Shown here in pieces: positions 46,839 through 57,200 of a DNA stretch of 64,000 bases. Numbering within the stretch: position 1 is the stretch's first letter; the number at the start of each line of letters is the position of its first letter. Position numbers and translations under genes: made by a program. The DNA lies in assembly GCF_001883705.2 (NCBI RefSeq), contig NZ_MDEQ02000008.1, positions 1 to 64,000 on the forward strand, written 5' to 3'. The notes below the pieces were generated by a model, which was not told where the DNA came from, did no database searches, and saw nothing but the letters and a program-made list of their open reading frames with translations. The stretch comes from Burkholderia catarinensis. Its GTDB lineage: Bacteria > Pseudomonadota > Gammaproteobacteria > Burkholderiales > Burkholderiaceae.

Positions 46839-47645
46839 ATGTCTCCATCGATCTCCGCGTTGAGCGGCGCCCATATCCTGATCGTCGACGATCAGCCCGA
46901 CCAGTTGCGTTTGCTGATCGACATCCTGCGCGGCACGGGCTGCCGGATCAGCATCGCCTCCGACGGGGCGCAAGCGTGCCAGCGCGCGCAGGCGCTGCTG
47001 CCCGACCTGATCCTGATGGATGTCCGCATGCCGCACATGGACGGCTTCACCGCGTGCCGGCTGCTCGCCGCCGATCCGTTGACGAGTGCGATTCCGGTCA
47101 TCTTCCTGACTGTGGCCGGCGCATTGCACGAACGCCTCGAGGGGCTGGAAATCGGCGGTGTCGACTATGTGGTGAAGCCGTTCGAGCCGGCGGAAGTCAT
47201 CGCGCGGATTCGCGTGCAGCTCGCACGGACGGAGCGCGAACGGCCCGTCGATACGGAAAACCCGTTCGCGGCCGGCAAGGACGACGACATCATCGTGCGC
47301 GCGGCCATCCGCCACCTGTCGCGGATGCTGAACGATCCGCCGACGGTCGAGCAACTGGCGCGCGCGGTCGGCACGCACGAAAAGCGGCTGTCGCGTGCGT
47401 TTCGCGACAATCTCGGCCAGACGGTGTTCGAGTATCTGCGGCACGAGCGGCTGCGGATCGCTCAGGATCTGCTGGATTCGACATCGCTCAGCATTGCCAG
47501 CATCGCGAAGGAAATCGGCTTTTCCACGCCGGCGAACTTCGCGACCGCCTTCCGCGAACGTTTCGGCATCACGCCGACCGAGTGGCGGCGCCAGCGCCAC
47601 GCGGGCGCGCGGGCCGCCACCCGGGAACCGCAACGCGGCGCGTAG
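46839..47645 (+). CDS. Response regulator with AraC-type DNA-binding domain
   Basis: A 268-residue protein. The receiver domain (about 12-125) has acid pair Asp17-Asp18, acceptor Asp61 (DLILMDVRMPHMDGF) and Lys near 113. The AraC-type helix-turn-helix output domain runs from about 165 to 255 (FEYLRHERLRIAQDLL, then IGFSTPANFATAFRERFG). The ATG at 46839 (MSPSISAL) fits the domain start; the frame continues upstream without likeness. No sensor kinase is next to it. It is convergent with the siderophore receptor gene 22 bases away and divergent from the adhesin. Confidence 0.85.
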   Translation: MSPSISALSGAHILIVDDQPDQLRLLIDILRGTGCRISIASDGAQACQRAQALLPDLILMDVRMPHMDGFTACRLLAADPLTSAIPVIFLTVAGALHERLEGLEIGGVDYVVKPFEPAEVIARIRVQLARTERERPVDTENPFAAGKDDDIIVRAAIRHLSRMLNDPPTVEQLARAVGTHEKRLSRAFRDNLGQTVFEYLRHERLRIAQDLLDSTSLSIASIAKEIGFSTPANFATAFRERFGITPTEWRRQRHAGARAATREPQRGA

Positions 47646-47667
47646 GCCGCGTTCCGCGCGATCGCGA

Positions 47668-49866
47668 TTACCAGTTGTATTTCGCGCTGGCCAGCACGGT
47701 TCGCTCGTTGCCGAATACGCACACGGCGTACGACTGGCAGCCGCCGACGTAACGCCGGTCGAACAGGTTCGCGACGTTCAGCGCGAAGCGCCAATGCTGC
47801 ATCTCGTAGTGCATCGCCAGGTCGTACAGCGTCACGCTCGGCACCGTCAGCGAGTTGTCGGGCGCGCCGGCCGACGCGCTCTGGTAGCGCACGCCGCCGC
47901 CGATCCCGAGGCCCGACAGCGCGCCCGTGTGCCAGGTCCAGTCGGCCCACATCGACGCCATCTGCCGCGGCAGCGGCACGGCCACCGGCCAGTGGTTCAG
48001 CGACGCGTCGTTCGCCTGCACGTTCTTGACGTCCTGGTAGACATACGACGCGACGACCGACAGCTCGCGGGTCACGTTGCCGAGCGCGCTCAGCTCGATG
48101 CCGCGCGAGCGCACCTTGCCGGTCTGCACGGACGTCGTGCCGGTCGGGTCGAGATTCACCGGCGTCGGCGTCACGACGTTGGTCTGGTCGATCTGATAGA
48201 TGGCCGCGTTCAGCATCAGGTTCCTGCCGGGCGGCTGCCAGCGCAGCCCGGCTTCCGTCTGCGTGCCGCGCGTCGGCTTGGGCAAGCCGCCGCCGGCGAT
48301 CCGCACGCCGATGACCGGATCGAACGACGTCGAGTGGCTCACGTACGGCGACAACCCGGCGTCGCCCTGATAGGTGAGCCCGACCCGCCCGGAGAACGCA
48401 CTGACGTCCTGCTGCGTCTGCGTGCCGGCCGTCCGGTTGTCGAACCGTGCATTCACGAAGTCCTCGCGGCCGCCGAGCGTCAGCGTCCAGCGCTGCCAGC
48501 GGATCTGGTCCTGCGCGTACACGCCGAACGTGTTCATCGCCGTGTACTGGTCGACGTGGCCGAGCGACGTCGGGCCGGAGAAGATCGCGGCCGTGACGGG
48601 CCGATAGACGGGGTGGTACAGGTTGAGCGACGGCGCGAGCGCGAGCCACACGCTGTTGGTCGTCGTCTGCCGGTCATATTGCAGACCGAGCAGCAGCGTG
48701 TGTTCGAGCGGACCCGTGCCGAAGCGCGCCTGCGCGTGGTTGTCGACGTCGAGCCGGCTGTAGTTGAGCTGAAACAGCCCCGCGAAACGCATCATGTTCG
48801 TCGTGCTGCGGGGCGCCAGGCCGTTGCCGAACACCGTCGCGTCGTCGAGCGACAGGTGCGACCAGCGCACGTCCTGGTGCAGCGTCCAGATCGCATTCAC
48901 GCGGTGTTCCAGCGCGTAGCCGAGCGACCATTGCTTCTTCCGGTAGTCGTTGAATGACGGGTCGCCCATGTAGATGTCCTGCGACAGGCGGCCGTTCGGG
49001 TTCGGCAATACGGTGCCCGACGCGGGCAGGAAGTTCGACGAGATGTCGCCGCTGTCCTGCAGGTACGTCGCGGAGAACGTCAGCGACGTGTCGGCGCTCG
49101 GCCGCCATCGGAACGACGGCGCCAGCGCGACGCGCCGGTCGCCGTTCGGGCCGGTCACCGCGTTGCCGTCCCGCGCGACGCCGACGAACCGGTACGCATA
49201 CTTGCCGTCCGGGTCGAGCTTGTCGCCGACGTCGAGCATGAACTGCTTGCGCGCATCGTTGCCGATCTGCACGCCGGCTTCGCGCACGCGCTCGCCGTCG
49301 GCAAGCTTCGTATGCGCGTCGACGATCGCGCCGGGCTCGCCCGCGCCGTACAGCACCGACGTCGGCCCGCGCAGCACCGCGATCGAGTCGATCGTATACG
49401 GGTCGACACGCCAGTTCGCGATCACGGCCGTATTCGGCGCCGCCACGCCGTCGACGTACAGCGTCGGCGTGAAGCCGCGCAGCGCCGCATACCAGTCGGT
49501 CCGGCTGTCGGCGCCGAACGTCGCGAAACCCGGCACGTAGCGCAGCGCCTGGTTCAGGTCGGCCGCGCCGGTCATCTCGATCTGTTGCGCGGTCACGAGG
49601 TTGATCGTCTGCGGGATCTCGGCCACCGGCGTGTCGGTTTTCGTGCCGGCCGTGGTGCGCAGCCCGACGAGCCCGGCGGACGCGCCGCCGGCCGTTCCTG
49701 TCACGTCGATTGACGGCAGTACGACGGCCGCCGCTGCGGCCTGCGGTGCCGCGGTTTCGCTCGCCGGCCGGGCCGCCTGCGCGTATGCGCCGCCCGCCGC
49801 CATGCACAGCGCTCCCCCGGCCGCGATCGCCATTGCGCGTCGCGCCGCCCTTGTCTCCGTCATCAT
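47668..49866 (-). CDS. TonB-dependent siderophore receptor
   Basis: A 732-residue outer-membrane receptor. A signal peptide covers about 29 residues. The plug domain runs from about 65 to 180 (TPVAEIPQTINLVTAQQIE, VLRGPTSVLYGAGEPGA). A 22-strand barrel follows, ending at LASAKYNW with the aromatic terminal residue needed for outer-membrane insertion. The family is that of FhuE/FpvA/FoxA-like receptors for iron-siderophores. There is no extra N-terminal signalling domain. No Fur box is clearly seen upstream. The ligand is unknown. Confidence 0.92.
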   Translation of the reverse strand: MMTETRAARRAMAIAAGGALCMAAGGAYAQAARPASETAAPQAAAAAVVLPSIDVTGTAGGASAGLVGLRTTAGTKTDTPVAEIPQTINLVTAQQIEMTGAADLNQALRYVPGFATFGADSRTDWYAALRGFTPTLYVDGVAAPNTAVIANWRVDPYTIDSIAVLRGPTSVLYGAGEPGAIVDAHTKLADGERVREAGVQIGNDARKQFMLDVGDKLDPDGKYAYRFVGVARDGNAVTGPNGDRRVALAPSFRWRPSADTSLTFSATYLQDSGDISSNFLPASGTVLPNPNGRLSQDIYMGDPSFNDYRKKQWSLGYALEHRVNAIWTLHQDVRWSHLSLDDATVFGNGLAPRSTTNMMRFAGLFQLNYSRLDVDNHAQARFGTGPLEHTLLLGLQYDRQTTTNSVWLALAPSLNLYHPVYRPVTAAIFSGPTSLGHVDQYTAMNTFGVYAQDQIRWQRWTLTLGGREDFVNARFDNRTAGTQTQQDVSAFSGRVGLTYQGDAGLSPYVSHSTSFDPVIGVRIAGGGLPKPTRGTQTEAGLRWQPPGRNLMLNAAIYQIDQTNVVTPTPVNLDPTGTTSVQTGKVRSRGIELSALGNVTRELSVVASYVYQDVKNVQANDASLNHWPVAVPLPRQMASMWADWTWHTGALSGLGIGGGVRYQSASAGAPDNSLTVPSVTLYDLAMHYEMQHWRFALNVANLFDRRYVGGCQSYAVCVFGNERTVLASAKYNW

Positions 49867-50056
49867 CGTTTCAGTATTCTCCGTCGTGCTGTCGCGGCCC
49901 GGCCGGCCCGCCCGACGGGCGGCATGCCGCCGGCATCCCCTGCCCGGTCGTGCTTTTCAGGCGGGGCGCGCACCAGGCGGTGCGCATCGGCCGATTGCGT
50001 CCTTTTTTAGAACGCCTGGATGATATCGGCGGAACATGGCACGGTCTTTAAAAAAA

Positions 50057-50671
50057 TTATTGAGGGCGCGCGGCGGATTGCGTGAAGACGATGCTCAAAA
50101 CCGATCCGGCCGAAGCGTTCGGCGGTGCGTCGGGCAGGGTCATGGTGAAGTAGCGGATGCCGTCCATCAGTGCGATGACGGCGAGCGCGTAGTCGGAAGA
50201 CGCGCATGAAAACCGGGTATCAGCGCGCTTGTGGAGCTGCTCGATAACGGACGCGATCAGATCGCGCTTTTCCAGGTACATGGCATTCACGCGTTGCCGG
50301 AATTGCGCATCACGCATGGCATGCAGACGCGCCTCGGCCCAGATGATGTAGTGGTTGTCGTCGCGATAGCACCGTGCATGCAACCACGCGAGCTGCTTTT
50401 GCAGGTCTTCCCGGGACGGAGCAGCGTCCAGCCGTTCCCGCAAATTTTCCTGGATGCTCCGGTGATCGAGACGGAGGAGTTCGACGAGCAGTTCGCTCTT
50501 GCTGTCGAAGTTGGAATAGAATGCGCCGCGCGTATAGCCTGCCCGGGCGGCGATCTCCTCCACGCTGGCCGCGGCCAGCCCTTTTCCGGCAATGATCGAG
50601 GCCGCTGCGTCGAGCAGGCGCCGGCGCGTTTGTTCGCGGGTTTCATCCCGGGTCAATCGTTTGCGTCGCAT
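50057..50671 (-). CDS. TetR family transcriptional regulator
   Basis: A 204-residue regulator. The N-terminal helix-turn-helix (about 8-55) reads RRRLLDAAASIIAGKG and ARAGYTRGAFYSNFDSK; the C-terminal 140 residues form the ligand domain. The ATG at 50671 fits the family start. It lies about 190 bases upstream of the siderophore receptor, on the same strand, and 177 bases from the outer-membrane factor gene. I cannot tell which neighbour it controls. Confidence 0.87.
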   Translation of the reverse strand: MRRKRLTRDETREQTRRRLLDAAASIIAGKGLAAASVEEIAARAGYTRGAFYSNFDSKSELLVELLRLDHRSIQENLRERLDAAPSREDLQKQLAWLHARCYRDDNHYIIWAEARLHAMRDAQFRQRVNAMYLEKRDLIASVIEQLHKRADTRFSCASSDYALAVIALMDGIRYFTMTLPDAPPNASAGSVLSIVFTQSAARPQ

Positions 50672-50848
50672 ACGACAGGCACCCAGCCATCCGGCACACA
50701 TGTTTCGTTGCGTCCCTGATGGCAGGCGACAGCAGGGACCGTTCGACAGGAAACCGTTCCGCCTTTTTATCGAACTGGAATCCTTAACAATAACCGTGGG
50801 TGACCAAGCCGGCGAATTGCCGTAGTCCCCGTTGGACGCGGCCGGCCG

Positions 50849-52309
50849 CTACCTGGCGGCGACCGCCGTCTCGGCCTCGCTCGGTTGCCAACCACCGCCG
50901 AGCGCCTTGAAGGCGGCAACCGCCGCGCGTGCCGATTCCGTTTGCGCCTGCACGCGCTCATCCGATGCGCGCAGCAAGTTTTCGTCGGCCTGCAAGACCT
51001 CGATCAGGCTGACGACCCCTTTCTGGTATGCCGCAAATGATGCGGCTCGCGCCCGGCCCAGCGAGTTCACGCCGTCCGTGAGGACGGCCGCCTGCTCGTC
51101 TCGCTTGACGAGGGCCGAGAACGCGTTTTCCACATCCTCGGTTGCGTGTAATGCAGCGAGTCGATAGGCAGCCAGCATTTCGGCTTCCTGCCCCTTGGCC
51201 TGCCCGATCTGCGCATTGATGCGACCGAAGTCGAACAGGCGCCAGCGCAGTCCCAGCACGCCGGCGGCCTGATTGGCGCCCCCGCTGAACAGATTGCCCG
51301 CGCCCATCGACGTTGCGCTGCCGATCAGCCCGCTCAGCGAGAACTTGGGGTAATACTCGGCGATGGCCACCCCGATGCGTGCGTTTGACGCAGCCAGCCG
51401 ACGCTCGGCCACGATCAGGTCGGGCCGGCGCCTGAGCAGTTCCCTGGGCGACCCCATCGCCGCGAACTGCGGGGCAACCGGGATGTCGCCCGCTTCCATG
51501 AGTTCCGCCCGATGCGTGCCCGGCTGAGAACCGAGCATCACGTCCAGCGCGTTCATGGACGCATCCAGCGCCGCTTCCAGCACCGGGACCGATGCGCGAA
51601 CCTGGGCCAGCGCGCCTTCCGCCTGCCTGACCTGGAGCTCCGCCGCGAGGCCTTTCCCATACAGCAGATTGATGGTCGACAGCAGATCCTGCTGCGTTTG
51701 CACCTGGCTGCGCGCGACCTTCAGACGGCCCTGCAACCCGCGAATGGTGATGTAAATGTCCGCGGTTTGCGCCGCGACGGCCAACCGAGTCGCCGCTGCG
51801 CCCGCTTCCGACGCCTGATAGTCGGCCAGCGCCGCTTCACGGCCACGGCGCAGGCCGCCAAACACGTCCAGTTCCCAGCTCGCGCTGAAATTGGCCTCAT
51901 GGTCGTTACCGTAACGGTCGAAACCGGGTGTCGAATTCAACACGCGTCCCAACGGTGTTTCGACCGATTGATAGGCTCGCGCGGCCTGGCCACTGACATT
52001 GCCCGACGGCAGCAGCGCGGCGTTCGCTGCGCCGAGTCCCGCACGGGCCTGCGCGACGCGAGCGGCGGCCTGCGCAAGATCCAGGTTCTGATTCAGCGCG
52101 AGCGTGACGAACCGTGCCAGCCGGGGGTCGCCGAAACCCGTCCACCACGTGGCAAGTTCGGCATCGGTGGCGGCGTGCCGTTGTCCGACGGCAGCCTGAC
52201 CCTGAAACTGTTCGGGCATGGCGATATCAGGCCGGACATAGTCGGGGCCGACAGCGCAACCTGACAGGCTGGCCGCAATCGCCGCGGCAAGAAAGGGTTT
52301 GGGTAGCAT
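50849..52309 (-). CDS. Outer-membrane efflux lipoprotein (NodT/OprM family)
   Basis: About 486 residues. A lipoprotein signal ends at LSGCAVGPDYVRP, where Cys is lipid-modified. The TolC-like halves include SWELDVFGGLRRGREAALAD and RRRPDLIVAERRLAASNARI. The ATG at 52309 gives a normal signal peptide. It is divergent from the TetR gene at 52387 and is the outer-membrane part of the split RND system whose adaptor and permease are at 53088-57340. The divergent region carries the 24-bp operator at 52335. Confidence 0.9.
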   Translation of the reverse strand: MLPKPFLAAAIAASLSGCAVGPDYVRPDIAMPEQFQGQAAVGQRHAATDAELATWWTGFGDPRLARFVTLALNQNLDLAQAAARVAQARAGLGAANAALLPSGNVSGQAARAYQSVETPLGRVLNSTPGFDRYGNDHEANFSASWELDVFGGLRRGREAALADYQASEAGAAATRLAVAAQTADIYITIRGLQGRLKVARSQVQTQQDLLSTINLLYGKGLAAELQVRQAEGALAQVRASVPVLEAALDASMNALDVMLGSQPGTHRAELMEAGDIPVAPQFAAMGSPRELLRRRPDLIVAERRLAASNARIGVAIAEYYPKFSLSGLIGSATSMGAGNLFSGGANQAAGVLGLRWRLFDFGRINAQIGQAKGQEAEMLAAYRLAALHATEDVENAFSALVKRDEQAAVLTDGVNSLGRARAASFAAYQKGVVSLIEVLQADENLLRASDERVQAQTESARAAVAAFKALGGGWQPSEAETAVAAR

Positions 52310-52334
52310 GGGAGGTTTTCGCAAGGTTCCGATG

Positions 52335-52358
52335 GTGACTATAATACCAAATAGTCAC
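52335..52358. promoter_or_regulatory. TetR-type operator 1
   Basis: GTGACTAT-N8-ATAGTCAC, a perfect 8-bp inverted repeat in 24 bases, sits between the divergent outer-membrane factor and TetR genes. The same architecture (GTGAC...GTCAC, 24 bases) occurs before the adaptor gene. Confidence 0.72.
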
Positions 52359-52386
52359 TAGTTGTCTATTCCTGTAAGCTGCAACC

Positions 52387-53004
52387 ATGAAAAAAACCTC
52401 TCCTGCCCCGGCCCCGGCGCGCGGCCCGGCCGACCATGACGTCCGGGATCAGATCGTGATCGCCGCCACCGAGCATTTCAGCCGGTACGGCTACGAAAAA
52501 ACGACGGTCTCGGACCTGGCCCGCGCCATCGGTTTTTCGAAGGCCTATATCTACAAGTTCTTCGAGTCGAAGCAAGCGATCGGCGAGATGATTTGCGCGA
52601 ACTGCCTGCACGAGATCGAAACCGATGTCCGGTCAGCCGTTGCGCAAGCCGAGTCGCCGCCGGAAAAGCTGCGGCAAATGTTCAAAGTCGTTACCGAAGC
52701 GAGCCTCCGGCTGTTTTTCCGGGACCGCAAGCTCTATGACATCGCCGCATCGGCAGCCACGGAAAACTGGCAGTCGGTGCAAGCCTACGAAGCCCGCGTC
52801 CAGACGCTGCTGCAGGAGGTTCTGCTGGAGGGCCGGCAAAGCGGCGACTTCGAACGCAAGACGCCGCTGGACGAAGCCGCGATGGCGATTTATCTGGTGA
52901 TGCGCCCCTATCTCAATCCGCTGCTGCTGCAATTCAACTTCGAATACACCGAGGTCGCGCCGGCCCAGTTGTCGAGTCTCGTCCTGCGCAGCCTGTCGCC
53001 GTGA
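52387..53004 (+). CDS. TetR/AcrR family regulator of the RND system
   Basis: A 205-residue TetR-type repressor. The helix-turn-helix is at about 25-70 (AATEHFSRYGYEKTTVSDLA, then FSKAYIYKFFESK). The ligand domain follows and contains several aromatic residues. Its start is 29 bases past operator 1, and operator 2 begins 15 bases after its stop, so it most likely represses both arms of the efflux system and itself. The efflux substrate probably acts as inducer (inference). Confidence 0.88.
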   Translation: MKKTSPAPAPARGPADHDVRDQIVIAATEHFSRYGYEKTTVSDLARAIGFSKAYIYKFFESKQAIGEMICANCLHEIETDVRSAVAQAESPPEKLRQMFKVVTEASLRLFFRDRKLYDIAASAATENWQSVQAYEARVQTLLQEVLLEGRQSGDFERKTPLDEAAMAIYLVMRPYLNPLLLQFNFEYTEVAPAQLSSLVLRSLSP

Positions 53005-53018
53005 TGGGGTGCCGTTTT

Positions 53019-53042
53019 GTGACCATTGACTAGTTTGGTCAC
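53019..53042. promoter_or_regulatory. TetR-type operator 2
   Basis: GTGACCA-N10-TGGTCAC, 24 bases in all, sits 45 bases before the adaptor start. Its ends and total length match operator 1, so the same repressor is expected to bind. Confidence 0.7.
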
Positions 53043-53087
53043 TTGAATAACAATAAAAGTCCCAATCACTCCGTCAATGGGACTGTC

Positions 53088-54203
53088 ATGCTTCGGCGTC
53101 GCCTCACTCTTTCCGCAGTCGCTTGCGCGCTGCCCTTCGTGCTGGTCGCTTGCAGCGGAAAAGCGCCTTCCGATCCGCGCACCGAGGCGCCCCTCGTGCG
53201 TACCGCCGTCGTCCAGGCGGCAGTTCCGGCGTCCCGCTCGTTTACGGGGACCGTTGCGGCACGCGTGCAGAGCGATCTCGGGTTTCGCGTGTCCGGCAAG
53301 GTGCTGGAGCGTCTGGTGGACGCCGGGCAGACCGTCAAGCGCGGTCAACTGCTGATGCGCGTCGATCCCGTCGACCTGAAACTCGCGGCGCGCGCACGCC
53401 AGGAAGCGGTTGCGGCCGCGCAGGCGCGGGCCCGGCAAACGAGCGAGGACGAAGCCCGCTATCGCGACCTGCGCGGCACCGGCGCGATATCGGCCTCCGC
53501 ATACGATCAAGTCAAGGCGGCAGCCGATGCTGCCCGGGCCCAGCTCAGTGCCGCCGAAGCAGACGCCGACGTTGCGCGCAATGCGACCGGCTATGCCGAG
53601 CTCGTTGCGGACGGCGACGGTGTCGTCATGGAAACGCTGGCGGAACCGGGCCAGGTCGTCAGCGCGGGCCAGCCCGTGGTACGTCTCGCCCACGCTGGCA
53701 GCCGGGAGGCCGTCATCCAGTTGCCGGAAACCCTGCGCCCCGCCGTCGGCTCGGTCGCGCAGGCGGCGCTGTTCAGCAAGCAGGGCGTGAGCGTCCCCGC
53801 CACGCTGCGCCAGCTCTCCGATAACGCCGATCCCCGTACGCGTACTTTCGAAGCGCGCTATGTGCTGCGGGATGCATTGGCCGACGCCCCGCTGGGCGCC
53901 ACCGTCACGATCGAGATTCCGGACGCGCGCGCGGCGCTGCAAGACGGCTGGCAGGTGCCGATCGGCGCGCTGCTGGACGCGGGCAAAGGCTCCGGGGTGT
54001 GGGTTGTCGACGGCCAGCCGGCCAAAGTCTCGTGGCGGCCGGTGACGGTCGAACATCTGGACGACGACAGCGCCCACGTCGCCGGTGAACTCAAGCAAGG
54101 CGACCGGATCGTTGCGCTCGGCGCTCAGTTGCTGCGCGAAGGCGAACCGGTCCGGGTGGCGAGTCAAGCCGTCGCCATGGCAACCGAGGGAGCACGTCCG
54201 TGA
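53088..54203 (+). CDS. RND efflux periplasmic adaptor
   Basis: A 371-residue adaptor with a lipoprotein-type signal ending FVLVAC. The lipoyl-hairpin region is DLGFRVSGKVLERLVDAGQT, and the beta-barrel domain ends near QLLREGEPVRVAS. The ATG at 53088 is the one matching the signal peptide; the frame from 53043 includes the operator region. It overlaps the permease gene by 4 bases. Compared with the first RND adaptor of the window it is shorter and quite different. Confidence 0.9.
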   Translation: MLRRRLTLSAVACALPFVLVACSGKAPSDPRTEAPLVRTAVVQAAVPASRSFTGTVAARVQSDLGFRVSGKVLERLVDAGQTVKRGQLLMRVDPVDLKLAARARQEAVAAAQARARQTSEDEARYRDLRGTGAISASAYDQVKAAADAARAQLSAAEADADVARNATGYAELVADGDGVVMETLAEPGQVVSAGQPVVRLAHAGSREAVIQLPETLRPAVGSVAQAALFSKQGVSVPATLRQLSDNADPRTRTFEARYVLRDALADAPLGATVTIEIPDARAALQDGWQVPIGALLDAGKGSGVWVVDGQPAKVSWRPVTVEHLDDDSAHVAGELKQGDRIVALGAQLLREGEPVRVASQAVAMATEGARP

Positions 54204-57200
54204 GCGAAAGTCGATTCAATCTGTCGGCGCTCGCGGTACGCGAGCGCGCCATCACCCTGTTCCTGATCTGCCTGATCTCGCTGGCCGGGCTCGTGTCGTT
54301 CTTCAAGCTGGGCCGCGCGGAAGACCCCGCATTCACGGTCAAGGTGATGACCATCATCACCGCATGGCCGGGCGCCACCGCGCAGGAAATGCACGACCAG
54401 GTCGCCGAGAAGATCGAAAAGCGCATGCAGGAGCTGCGCTGGTACGACCGGAGCGAGACCTACACGCGACCCGGCCTGGCCTTCACGACGTTGACGTTGC
54501 TCGACAGCACGCCGCCGTCGGAGGTCCAGGAGCAGTTCTATCAGGCCCGGAAAAAAATCGGCGACGAAGCGAACAATCTTCCGTCGGGCATCATCGGGCC
54601 GATGGTCAACGACGAATATGCGGACGTCACCTTCGCACTCTTCGCGCTCAAGGCCAAGGGCGAACCGCAGCGCCTGCTGGTGCGCGACGCGGAGACGATG
54701 CGCCAGCGGTTGTTGCATGTGCCGGGCGTGAAGAAGGTCAACATCATCGGCGAGCAGGCCGAGCGCATCTACGTCCAGTTCTCGCATGACCGGCTGGCGA
54801 CGCTGGGCGTCAGCCCGCAGGACGTGTTCGCCGCGCTCAATGGCCAGAATGCGTTGACGCCGGCGGGCTCCGTGGAAACCAGGGGGCCGGAGGTGTTCAT
54901 TCGCCTGGATGGCGCCTTCGACAAATTGCAGAAAATTCGCGACACGCCTGTCGTGGTGCAAGGCCGCACGCTGAAGCTGTCGGATATCGCCACCGTCGAA
55001 CGCGGCTATGAAGACCCGGCGACGTTCATGATCCGCAACAACGGCGAACCGGCCCTGCTGCTGGGCATCGTCATGCGCGACGGCTGGAACGGGCTCGATC
55101 TCGGCAAGGCGCTCGACAGCGAAGTCGGCACGATCAACGCCGAGATGCCGCTGGGCATGAGCCTGACCAAGGTCACGGATCAAGCCGTGAACATCAGCTC
55201 GGCGGTCGACGAGTTCATGGTCAAGTTTTTCGCCGCGCTGCTGGTGGTCATGCTCGTGAGCTTCGTGAGCATGGGCTGGCGCGTGGGCCTGGTGGTTGCC
55301 GCAGCCGTACCGCTGACGCTTGCCGTGGTGTTCGTCGTGATGGCCGCGACCGGCAAGAACTTCGACCGCATCACGCTCGGATCCCTGATCCTGGCGCTGG
55401 GCCTGCTGGTGGACGACGCGATCATCGCCATCGAAATGATGGTGGTGAAGATGGAGGAAGGCTACAGCCGCGTGGCCGCCTCCGCGTATGCGTGGAGCCA
55501 TACGGCTGCGCCGATGCTGGCGGGCACGCTGGTGACGGCCGTCGGCTTCATGCCGAACGGCTTCGCGCGCTCCACCGCCGGTGAATACACCAGCAACATG
55601 TTCTGGATCGTCGGCATCGCGCTGATCGCATCCTGGGTCGTCGCGGTCGTCTTCACGCCCTACCTCGGCGTGAAGATGCTGCCCGACTTCAAGAAGTTCG
55701 AAGGCGGTCACGATGCGATCTACGACACGCCCCGCTACAACCGCTTCCGCCAACTGCTGACTCGCGTGATCGCCCGCAAATGGCTGGTCGCCGGGTCGGT
55801 CGTCGGCCTCTTCGTGCTGGCCATTCTCGGCATGGCGGTCGTCAAGAAGCAGTTCTTCCCGATCTCCGATCGCCCCGAAGTGCTGATCGAAGTGCAGATG
55901 CCCTACGGCACGTCGATCTCGCAAACCAGCGCCGCCACGATGAAGGTCGAGGCATGGCTCGCCAGGCAAAAGGAGGCGAGGATCGTCACCGCCTATGTCG
56001 GTCAAGGCGCGCCACGCTTTTACCTTGCGATGGGACCGGAACTGCCCGATCCGTCGTTCGCGAAAATCGTGATCCGCACGGACAGCCAGGACGAGCGCGA
56101 TGCGTTGAAGGAGCGATTGCGGCAAGCCGTCGCCGGCGGCCTTGCGCCCGAAGCGCGCGTGCGCGTGACGCAACTCGTGTTCGGCCCGTATTCGCCGTTC
56201 CCGGTGGCCTACCGGATCACGGGCCCCAATCCCGACAAGCTGCGCGGTATCGCGGCCGAGGTTCAGCGCGTGATGTTGAACAGCCCGATGATGCGCACGG
56301 TCAATGCCGACTGGGGCACGCGCTCGCCGACGCTGCACTTCACGTTGCAGCAGGATCGCCTGCAGGCGGTGGGATTGACGTCCAGCGCGGTCGCGCAACA
56401 ACTGCAGTTCCTGCTCACCGGCGTGTCCGTCACCGCCGTGCGTGAAGATATTCGAACGGTGCAAGTCATGGCGCGTTCGGCCGGCGAGGCGCGACTCGAC
56501 CCGGCGCGGCTTGGCGACTTCACGCTCGCGGGCGCCAACGGGCAGCGCATTCCGCTGTCGCAGGTCGGCAAGGTCGACGTGCGGATGGAGGAGCCGATCA
56601 TGCGCTGGCGCGATCGCGTGCCGACGATCACGGTGCGCGGCGACATCGCCGACGGTTTGCAGCCGCCGGACGTGTCGACCGCCATCACGAAGCAGCTTCA
56701 GCCGATCATGGACAAGCTCCCCAGCGGCTATCGCATCGAGCAAGCGGGCTCCATCGAGGAATCGGGCAAGGCGACGACGGCCATGTTGCCGCTGTTCCCG
56801 ATCATGCTGGCGATCACGCTGGTCATCATCATCTTCCAGGTTCGCTCGATTTCCGCGATGGTGATGGTGTTCCTGACGAGCCCGCTCGGCCTGATCGGCG
56901 TGGTGCCGACGCTGATCCTGTTCCGGCAGCCGTTCGGCATCAACGCGCTGGTCGGCCTCATCGCGCTGTCGGGCATCCTGATGCGCAACACGCTGATCCT
57001 GATCGGGCAGATCCATCAGAACGAGCAGGCGGGCCTGGATCCGTTCCAAGCGGTTGTGGAAGCTACCGTGCAGCGGGCTCGCCCGGTGATCCTGACGGCC
57101 ATGGCGGCGATTCTCGCCTTCATACCGTTGACCCATTCGGTGTTCTGGGGAACGCTCGCCTACACGCTGATCGGCGGCACATTCGCCGGGACGATTCTGA

